Origin: CAYVMD01 sp964452465
Lineage (GTDB): Bacteria > Armatimonadota > JACIXR01
Reading direction: 5' to 3'
DNA: 22,697 bases
Assembly (NCBI GenBank): GCA_964452465.1
Contig: CAYVMD010000033.1
Coordinates: 1-22,697 of the forward strand
The first letter of the stretch is position 1. The number at the start of each line of letters is the position of its first letter. Shown here one piece after another: positions 6,400 through 12,970 of the stretch. The translations under genes and the position numbers were made by a program. The notes beneath the pieces are model-generated. The model made no database searches and was not told the DNA's origin. It worked only from the letters and a program-made list of their open reading frames with translations.

Positions 6400-8730
6400 A
6401 TGGAAAGAAACTTATTGCTCTTCGTGGTATTTTTACTTCTTTCCCTCCTGGCAAGGGGGCAAGCCTTATATGGTGTGCAAAGCCAAAGCCTCCAGGAGGT
6501 GGGCCCCAAGACGCTTCCCCATCCCATACCGCAGGAATTCGAACGCCATTTCTACATATTGACCACCGAGCTTTCCCCTGCGGTTCTCGTCCACTCGCCA
6601 CTTAAAGAGATCCGTTTCTTTGGGAATATGAAAAAATGGAACCTGGGGGCGCCCACTTTCTGCGCCTTGCCCCTGAAGGATACGGTGTATATCCTCTCCC
6701 GGGGTGAGACGATAGAGGGGAAAGGGCAGAGCGAATCTTGGCTATTGGTTTGGTTCTCGGAGGCTTCGGGTTGGGAGAACTGGGATGTTCCCTTCCTTCT
6801 CGTCCTTCAACATCGCCCTCAAAAGATAGCCCTTAGCGAGGACGGGCTTTCCTTATCCTTCCCCAAGGAGGCGGGGGACATAGTAGTGATGCCCCTGTAT
6901 GGTTATTTCAAACCTCCCCAAAGAAGCGAGGGAGTCTTCCCTTCCAAGGGCATAAAAACATGGGAATGGAGGAAAGGATTGCCTTTGGAGGTGCGCAAGC
7001 GTTGCAATCTCTTTTCCCAAATCCTCCGCGCCTTCCCCCTTCATGTGAGGGAGACCTTTGCCCTCAATGGGGATGAACTCCTAATAAGGGAGGAGTTTTC
7101 CTGGCGATACATAAAGGATGATTGGGGCACGAGGCCGAAAAGATTTGCCCCCCTACCTCCAGCCCTTGCTTTGGCGTGGTGGGCGGGCTTCCACAAGATC
7201 GCAAGCAAACCCTTTCCCATGGATATCTCCCATTCCATTACCGATCCCGACCTTTTCACCCCTTATGGACCTTGGTTAGGAGTGGAGGATGTCGATGCTT
7301 ATGAGATACGCTTTCCTCTTCTCCAATATGTCCATTATATGGAGGTCCCCGAAGTTCCCCAAGGCAAGGTGCATCCCAGCGTTAAGGAAGCCCTTTCCTG
7401 GGTAGAGAGGAGGGTGGGGGAGAAATTCCCTAACGACGATTGGCAGAATATTTGGGATCACGGCGGTCCCCAGAATTATTGCTGGCAGGTGATGGGGGAT
7501 AGATGGTATGCCAAAGTCATTCCCTACCTTCCCTTGCCTCTACAGGAAAGGCTAAAGAAGGTGTTGAAGGGCTATATGGAGGAGTTCGTCCTCAAGGAGG
7601 ACAATTATAAGCCTTTTCGAGGGATGCTGCTTCTCGTAGGACCAGGCATAGGCACCTGGGGAGGCTATGATGATGCGGGTAAGTTCTCCTCCAACCTATT
7701 GGAAACGCTTTGGTGCTATGCCCATTTCACTGGCAATTGGGCGCTCATTAAAGAGCATTGGGATACCATAAAGAAGTTTTTCATTACTCCTTTGGAGTGC
7801 GATTGGAAATCCTTCGGACGCTACGCCATCGCGGAGATGGGGGACGAGGCTTCTCCTCCTCTCTCTATGGCGCGGATGGCTTACCGCGTAGGCGACTATG
7901 AGACCTATGCTTTCTCCTGTTATATCTTCGTGCGAGAACTCGTTCATCATTACATAAAGCAAGTGGGTAGTGCCTACTTTCGCCTTAACCAACCTTGGCA
8001 TTCCCTGGAGGTTATGCCGGAGGAGGTTTACCTCACTAATCTATGGGGAGATGTAGCCGGCTGGCAGATAGATGGACCTACTTATCCAGAGGTAACGGGT
8101 GAGAGGCAGTTCGAGAATCGTTGGGTGCGTTTCTCCAACGAAGATGTAGCGCGCTTCTATAGGGAGGTCCTCCTGCCCGAGGTAAAGAAAGAGATGGACC
8201 TGTTAGTGGAAAGGGCTAAGAGAGGAGAAACCCCTTACCGGTTGAACGAGGATACCGCCCATATCGCTCCCTCCTTGATCCGCCTTCGTTCTTTGCTCCT
8301 TAACGAATCCCCCGAGAAACTATCTTCCCTCTCTCCCCCCGAGAAGTGGTCGTTGGGGCGCACTGCGGATGGTATAGCCTTCTGCCTCTCCTTCCTTCGT
8401 ACTTCCCATCCCCTCCGTTTCCAGCGTCTTATCCCTCGTCAAAACCCCACCAAATTCATCCTTGGATTAGAGAGGGTGAAGGAGATGACGGAGTATCCGG
8501 GGCTCGACCTCGCCCTGGAGGTGCCCGATAAGGGATCTCCTTTCCTGCGTTGGTGGGGGTGGAGAGCCCCTAAGAGTGCGGAGGGATTACCGGGAGGGGA
8601 ATGGTGGAGCTTTGGAGAGATAATTATCCCAGGGTATGAGTTAAGGGATCCCCATTCCGAGAGGCTAAATTGGAATACCCTCCTCTATAGATGGGAGGTC
8701 CCTTCAAGTTTTCCTCCCCACGAGGAGTAA
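6400..8730 (+). CDS. Secreted (alpha/alpha)-toroid glycosidase-like protein, family not recognised
   Basis: A 776-residue exported protein, probably acting on carbohydrate, but I cannot name a GH family. The signal peptide is MERNLLLFVVFLLLSLLARG. A beta-rich N-terminal part of about 320 residues includes FSWRYIKDDWGTRP (D240-D241-W242) followed by APLPPALALAWWAGF, resembling the module in the upstream GH5 protein. The central region, about 330-620, has the helical-pair style of six-hairpin glycosidases (GIGTWGGYDDAGKFSSN, then GNWALIKEHWDTIKKFF, LWGDVAGWQIDGPTY). A C-terminal beta tail follows. A longer frame begins 17 codons earlier, but AGGAGG 9 nt before the ATG decides the start. The last 27 bp overlap the convergent methyltransferase gene. 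Confidence is high that the gene is real and moderate for a hydrolase role. Confidence 0.7.
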   Translation: MERNLLLFVVFLLLSLLARGQALYGVQSQSLQEVGPKTLPHPIPQEFERHFYILTTELSPAVLVHSPLKEIRFFGNMKKWNLGAPTFCALPLKDTVYILSRGETIEGKGQSESWLLVWFSEASGWENWDVPFLLVLQHRPQKIALSEDGLSLSFPKEAGDIVVMPLYGYFKPPQRSEGVFPSKGIKTWEWRKGLPLEVRKRCNLFSQILRAFPLHVRETFALNGDELLIREEFSWRYIKDDWGTRPKRFAPLPPALALAWWAGFHKIASKPFPMDISHSITDPDLFTPYGPWLGVEDVDAYEIRFPLLQYVHYMEVPEVPQGKVHPSVKEALSWVERRVGEKFPNDDWQNIWDHGGPQNYCWQVMGDRWYAKVIPYLPLPLQERLKKVLKGYMEEFVLKEDNYKPFRGMLLLVGPGIGTWGGYDDAGKFSSNLLETLWCYAHFTGNWALIKEHWDTIKKFFITPLECDWKSFGRYAIAEMGDEASPPLSMARMAYRVGDYETYAFSCYIFVRELVHHYIKQVGSAYFRLNQPWHSLEVMPEEVYLTNLWGDVAGWQIDGPTYPEVTGERQFENRWVRFSNEDVARFYREVLLPEVKKEMDLLVERAKRGETPYRLNEDTAHIAPSLIRLRSLLLNESPEKLSSLSPPEKWSLGRTADGIAFCLSFLRTSHPLRFQRLIPRQNPTKFILGLERVKEMTEYPGLDLALEVPDKGSPFLRWWGWRAPKSAEGLPGGEWWSFGEIIIPGYELRDPHSERLNWNTLLYRWEVPSSFPPHEE

Positions 8731-9345
8731 ATTCCTGTTCTCTTGGAATTTCTCTACCTCGAAACCAGCTTTATTGACCAAATCCGTAAGTTCCTTGGGA
8801 GTGAAGGCGTGGTAATAGCGAGGTATCCTTTTTTGTCCGAAGGGAACGAAGATGTCTCCCTTTTCGTCTATTGCGCTTTTATGCTTCTCTTCCTTCCAAA
8901 GGTTCCAAACGGTTAGCATCAACTTCCCATTTTGTTTTAAAAGATCCCGCGCCTTTCTTAAGAAGCGGAGACGAGCGGAAGGTGTGGGAAGGTGATGGAG
9001 AACCGCTATCATAAAGACGAAATCGTAATCCTTACCGAGGACCTTTTTGGAAAGGGAAAGGAAATCGCCTACAAGGAACCTCTTCTCAGGGAAGGCGGAT
9101 TGGGCTTCCTTTATCAATCTCTCGCTGAGATCGACGCCCAGATACTCGATGTTGGGGGGTAGCACCTTCAGAAGCCTTCCATTTCCACACCCTATATCCA
9201 ATACCCTTGCCCTTTCCCAGACCTCCTTCGCCAATTCCGCCATCTCCTCCCAAGGTCGGCTTCTCGTCCGGGAGAAATCCTCCGCTATCTCATCGTAGGT
9301 CTTCTTTAATTGCTCCATTATTTCCTTATAAGAGAGGTGCCCCAT
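8704..9345 (-). CDS. Trm9/ALKBH8-like SAM-dependent methyltransferase (candidate tRNA wobble-uridine methylase)
   Basis: A 213-residue class I methyltransferase with motif I VLDIGCGNG (48-56). Features specific to the Trm9/ALKBH8 family are visible: YDEIAEDFSRTR followed by PW (17-32), AVLHHLPTPSARLRFLR (114-130), a VW after the sheet strand, and DIFVPFG...RYYHAF (164-181). In eukaryotes this family methylates 5-carboxymethyluridine at tRNA position 34 to mcm5U. Elp3, which makes the carboxymethyl group, is encoded divergently 43 bp away, so this is the natural substrate source. The family call is from motif memory; specificity is inference. A generic small-molecule methyltransferase is the alternative. 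The start has no good SD; M10 (ATG at 9318, preceded by AAGGA) is an alternative. The 3' end overlaps the convergent gene. Confidence 0.75.
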   Translation of the reverse strand: MGHLSYKEIMEQLKKTYDEIAEDFSRTRSRPWEEMAELAKEVWERARVLDIGCGNGRLLKVLPPNIEYLGVDLSERLIKEAQSAFPEKRFLVGDFLSLSKKVLGKDYDFVFMIAVLHHLPTPSARLRFLRKARDLLKQNGKLMLTVWNLWKEEKHKSAIDEKGDIFVPFGQKRIPRYYHAFTPKELTDLVNKAGFEVEKFQENRNLLLVGRKT

Positions 9346-9351
9346 GTCTCG

Positions 9352-9400
9352 TTGGAATCTTTACCTTTAAAAGAATATAATATTCAGTGTGAAACTTCAA
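9352..9400. promoter_or_regulatory. Divergent promoter between the methyltransferase gene and elp3
   Basis: Rightward: TTGGAA (9352-9357), 18 nt, TATAAT (9376-9381), ending 7 nt before the GTG of elp3. Leftward: TTGAAG (complement of 9395-9400), 17 nt, TATTCT (complement of 9372-9377). The two -10 boxes overlap face to face, so the two genes probably compete for or share polymerase. The rightward promoter is the more convincing. Confidence 0.55.
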
Positions 9401-10957
9401 TCGGGTAGGAAAATGGAGAATATACTGCTAGAGGTATTGAGGAATTGCCAAAACGAGGAGGATTTTTTCCCCTCTTTAAGGGAAAAGATGCGTCTCTACC
9501 GCCTTCCTTTCCCCTCCAAAGTGCAAATCCTCTCTACATATCTCAAATTTTTAAAACAAGGAAAGATAGAGAGGAAGGTTTTTTTGGAATCCTCGTTGCT
9601 TAAAAAGGAGATACGGACCCTATCGGGAGTGGCGCCGGTAGCGGTTTTCACCAAGCCTTTCCCCTGTCCTGGCAGGTGCATCTATTGCCCGGGCGAGGAA
9701 GGTATCCCCAAGAGCTATATACACAACGAGCCTGCTGTTATGAGAGCATTGGATCACCAATACGACCCCTATAAGCAAACCTCTGCGAGGCTGAGGCATT
9801 ATCGGGAGATGGGGCATCCTACGGATAAGGTGGATCTAATAATCATGGGGGGAACCTTCTCTTATCTGCCGAGGAGATATCAAACCTGGTTCGTCAAAAG
9901 GTGTTTTGATGCTTTGAATCAGAGGACGGCGAGAAGTTTGAGAGAAGCCCAGGAATGGAATGAGGGAGCGGAGAACAGGTGTGTAGGTATCACTGTGGAA
10001 ACGAGACCTGACCTTGTGGATGAGGAGGAGGTTAAAAGACTGCGCCTTTTGGGGGTAACCAGGGTGGAACTGGGCGTTCAATCCCTCTATGACGATGTCC
10101 TTGTATTCAACCAAAGGGGACATACTACCAAGGAAGTAAGGGAAGCCACCAAACTACTTAAAGACGCAGGCTTCAAGGTCACCTATCATATCATGCTGAA
10201 TCTCCCCGCCAGCGACAAGGAAAAAGATGTGAAGCAATTCGAGATCCTGTTCTCTCACCCTGACTATCAACCCGATCAGTTGAAGATCTATCCCTGCGTC
10301 GTAACGAGGTACTCCCAATTATACGAGATGTGGCTAAAGGGAGAACATGTGCCTTACACGGATGAGGATCTGTTGGAGCTTTTGGCTCGGGCGAAATCCT
10401 TGGTTCCCCCCTATGTGAGGATAATCAGGGTTATAAGGGATATACCAGCTGATGAGATAGCTGCCGGGAGCAAGATGTCTAATATGAGGCAACTGCTAAC
10501 CCAGATGGTGAAATGCAGATGTATAAGGTGCAGACAGGCGAGGGGCACTCCCCAGAGTTGGGATGAGGTTAAATTGGTGCGCTACGATTACGAGGCTTCG
10601 GGAGGAAGCGAGGTTTTCCTTTCCTTCGATTCCTTGGATGGGGAGATTTTGTTTGCTTTCCTCAGGTTAAGGAAGGTGGGAGAAGGGTTAGTAAGGAAGT
10701 GGACGGGAGCGGAGGCGGTGATAAGAGAGATTCACACTTATGGTCCCTTGGTCCCCGTTCATAAGAGGGAAGAAAAAGGGGTTCAGCATTGGGGATTAGG
10801 GAGAAGGTTGCTTGGAGAGGCGGAGAGGATAGCGAGGGAGGAATGGGGGGCGAGGAAGATAGCGGTTATAGCAGGGATAGGAGCGAGGGAATATTTCCGC
10901 AAGGCAGGTTATCATCTTGAAAGGACTTACATGGTAAAATCGCTTGAGGAGGTATGA
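9389..10957 (+). CDS. elp3: Elp3-like tRNA uridine-34 carboxymethylation enzyme (radical SAM + GNAT)
   Basis: Bacterial single-subunit Elp3: a radical SAM domain fused to an acetyl-CoA-binding GNAT domain, which forms 5-carboxymethyluridine at the tRNA wobble position. The 522-residue protein has CPGRCIYCPG (C93, C97, C100) for the 4Fe-4S cluster, then YDPYKQ and IIMGGTFSYLP typical of Elp3. Further signatures are VETRPD, ELGVQS, HIMLNLP and the Cys-rich CRCIRCRQARG. The C-terminal acetyltransferase carries QHWGLGRRLLGEAERIA and AREYFRKAGY. All Elp3 hallmarks are present. The start is uncertain: GTG at 9389 sits 7 nt after the -10 box and would be leaderless, while ATG at 9413 would leave a 24-nt leader with only weak AGG. 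The HD-domain gene starts 1 nt after its stop. Confidence 0.92.
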   Translation: MKLQSGRKMENILLEVLRNCQNEEDFFPSLREKMRLYRLPFPSKVQILSTYLKFLKQGKIERKVFLESSLLKKEIRTLSGVAPVAVFTKPFPCPGRCIYCPGEEGIPKSYIHNEPAVMRALDHQYDPYKQTSARLRHYREMGHPTDKVDLIIMGGTFSYLPRRYQTWFVKRCFDALNQRTARSLREAQEWNEGAENRCVGITVETRPDLVDEEEVKRLRLLGVTRVELGVQSLYDDVLVFNQRGHTTKEVREATKLLKDAGFKVTYHIMLNLPASDKEKDVKQFEILFSHPDYQPDQLKIYPCVVTRYSQLYEMWLKGEHVPYTDEDLLELLARAKSLVPPYVRIIRVIRDIPADEIAAGSKMSNMRQLLTQMVKCRCIRCRQARGTPQSWDEVKLVRYDYEASGGSEVFLSFDSLDGEILFAFLRLRKVGEGLVRKWTGAEAVIREIHTYGPLVPVHKREEKGVQHWGLGRRLLGEAERIAREEWGARKIAVIAGIGAREYFRKAGYHLERTYMVKSLEEV

Positions 10958-10958
10958 A

Positions 10959-11627
10959 GTGAGGAAGGCGATAGATATAAAGGATCTACGGGAGCATCCC
11001 GTGATATCCGCTCTTTTGGAAAGGGCGGATAAGAATTTGCAGGAGATGGGCTATACGGAGCATGGTCTCCGCCATGCAGAGTTAACCGCAAGCATTGCCA
11101 GGAACATCATGCTTCGCTTGGGTTATTCCGAGAGGGAGGCGGAATTGGCTGCTATAAGCGGTTTCCTCCACGATATAGGAAATGCGGTGAACCGGGAGAA
11201 CCACGCTTGTGCAGGAGCCCTTATTGCCTTTGAGGTGTTGAGGGAAATGGGTCTCCCTATGGAGGAGATAACCTTGGTTATGTCCGCGATCGGCAATCAC
11301 GACGAGGAGACCGGTTATCCCGTCAATCCCGTATCCGCCGCTTTGATCTTGGCGGATAAATCCGATGTCCACCATACCAGGGTGAGGAACCCCAATCCTT
11401 CCACCTTTGATATCCACGATAGGGTCAACTTCGCTGTTCAGCGTTCCTTCCTAAATGTGGATAAGGAACACAAGAGGATCACCTTGGAGATCAATATAGA
11501 TACCTCCCAGGTATCCATTATGGATTATTTTGAGATATTCCTCCAACGAATGCTTCTTTGCCGGCGCGCCTCCGCCCTTTTGGGGTGCCAATTCAACCTC
11601 GTCATCAATGGAGTGATATTAGTTTAG
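10959..11627 (+). CDS. HD-domain phosphohydrolase of unknown substrate, coupled to elp3
   Basis: A 222-residue cytoplasmic protein of the HD superfamily. Visible metal-ligand candidates are H39 (GLRHAE), H71-D72 in GFLHDIGN, H82 in NRENH, and NHDE followed by ILADKSDVHHTRVRN. The C-terminal half (DYFEIFLQRMLLCRRAS, FNLVINGV) is a conserved extension I associate with a family found in Clostridia and thermophiles; its substrate is not known to me. I chose the GTG 6 nt after GGAGG; that SD lies in the last codons of elp3, so translation is probably coupled. Its place beside elp3 and the Trm9-like gene hints at a nucleotide or tRNA-related job, but this is only context. Confidence 0.8.
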   Translation: MRKAIDIKDLREHPVISALLERADKNLQEMGYTEHGLRHAELTASIARNIMLRLGYSEREAELAAISGFLHDIGNAVNRENHACAGALIAFEVLREMGLPMEEITLVMSAIGNHDEETGYPVNPVSAALILADKSDVHHTRVRNPNPSTFDIHDRVNFAVQRSFLNVDKEHKRITLEINIDTSQVSIMDYFEIFLQRMLLCRRASALLGCQFNLVINGVILV

Positions 11628-11641
11628 AGGAGATGAGCATC

Positions 11642-12838
11642 ATGAAACAGACTCGGAGGGAATTCTTGAAGACCATAGGCATGATGTTATTATCCCTCCC
11701 ATTTTTTAAAGAAGGCGAAGCAGCAGCTGGGCAGAAAGGCGGAATCCCTCGGAGAAAACTCGGATGTTTAGGAGTGGAGACCTCGATAATCGGCATTGGG
11801 TGCTTCCATCTCATAGAGCGAAGCGAAAAGGAAGCGGAAGATTTGTTGAACTTCATTATAGACCAAGGGATAGACTATATAGATGTTGCTCCCTCCTATG
11901 GGGATGCGGAAGTGAAAGTGGGAAGGGTTATGAGGACGAGGAGAAAAGAGGTATTTCTCGCTACCAAGGATCACGAGAGGACCAAGAAAGCCACCCTCGA
12001 CCTCCTGGAACAGAGCCTTAAGAGGCTCCAAACCGATCATGTGGATCTCGTGCAATTACACAATGTGAACAATTGGCACGATTTGGGTTTGATACAGGAA
12101 CCATTCGGTGCTCTCGCCGGTTTGGAGGAAGCAAAACGCAAAGGAATGTTGAGGTTCATAGGGATATCTTCTCATCGCCCTGATATATTGCTCCGGGCGC
12201 TGAAACTTTACGATTTCGATACCGTCCTCATTTTCATTAATTACCTTGATCGCTTCAATTATCCGATAGTGCACGAGGAGATAATCCCTTATGCGAGGAA
12301 GAAGGGCATGGCAGTTATAGGTATGAAAGCCATAGGCGATGGGCTTCTTAAACGTTCTGCGCCTTCTGCCCTCACTTATGCCCTTACCTATGCGGATGTA
12401 GTGGTTTTGGGCATGAACACCTTGAACCAAGCCAGATTAGATATAAATGTGGCGAAGAGGTTCAAACCTCTATCTAAGGAGGACGAAGAGCGTTTGTTCA
12501 AGGAAGCGGTGGAATTGGGGAATTATGTGTGTCGACAATGTGGCAGGTGCCTTCCTTGTCCCCAAGGGATAGATATACCCCAGGTATTCCTTATAGAGGG
12601 TGCTTTCGATCGCCAAATCATAGATTGGGTAGATAGGGGCGAGGAAAACCAATGGCGTTATACATTAGCTCATTGGTATGGCAATGAGCGATGGGCGAAG
12701 GAGCTCTACGAGTCTCTTCCTGTGAAGGTGGAAGCCTGCAACAAGTGTGGGCTTTGTGAGGAGCGATGTCCTTATAAAATCCCCGTGATAAGGAAACTCC
12801 AATGGGTGGCTTCTAAAATAGAGAATTTTAAGGGGTGA
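11642..12838 (+). CDS. Tat-exported aldo/keto reductase with C-terminal 4Fe-4S motifs
   Basis: A 398-residue oxidoreductase. The N-terminus TRREFLKTIG plus a hydrophobic stretch and GEAAAG is a twin-arginine signal, so the folded, cofactor-loaded enzyme is probably exported. The AKR barrel shows the catalytic tetrad D81, Y86 (DVAPSYGDAE), K109 (LATKD) and H140 (VQLHN). The C-terminus adds CRQCGRCLPCPQGIDIP and CNKCGLCEERCPYKIPV, two four-Cys cluster motifs typical of the Fe-S AKR subgroup. The substrate is unknown; similar genes occur near sugar-metabolism genes. The ATG follows GAGGAG by 9 nt; another ATG three codons earlier directly abuts the SD and is less likely. It follows the HD gene by 14 nt, so it may be co-transcribed with elp3. 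Confidence 0.88.
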   Translation: MKQTRREFLKTIGMMLLSLPFFKEGEAAAGQKGGIPRRKLGCLGVETSIIGIGCFHLIERSEKEAEDLLNFIIDQGIDYIDVAPSYGDAEVKVGRVMRTRRKEVFLATKDHERTKKATLDLLEQSLKRLQTDHVDLVQLHNVNNWHDLGLIQEPFGALAGLEEAKRKGMLRFIGISSHRPDILLRALKLYDFDTVLIFINYLDRFNYPIVHEEIIPYARKKGMAVIGMKAIGDGLLKRSAPSALTYALTYADVVVLGMNTLNQARLDINVAKRFKPLSKEDEERLFKEAVELGNYVCRQCGRCLPCPQGIDIPQVFLIEGAFDRQIIDWVDRGEENQWRYTLAHWYGNERWAKELYESLPVKVEACNKCGLCEERCPYKIPVIRKLQWVASKIENFKG

Positions 12839-12865
12839 AGTTTGCCATTAAATCATCGATTGCGC

Positions 12866-12884
12866 TAAATTTCTTGCGTGATAA
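12866..12884 (-). repeat. Repeated motif, copy B (inverted)
   Basis: On the minus strand it reads TTATCACGCAAGAAATTTA, close to copies A and C. Similarity to copy C continues outward to a shared ATCGAT, making B and C imperfect inverted repeats of about 33 nt around the start of the next gene. Confidence 0.45.
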
Positions 12885-12970
12885 AAAGGGAGGAACCCGA
12901 GTATCGACGGAAAATAGGAACTGAGGTAGGATTTAAAAAAAACCGAACCAGTTTACAAAGGAGTTTGGGT

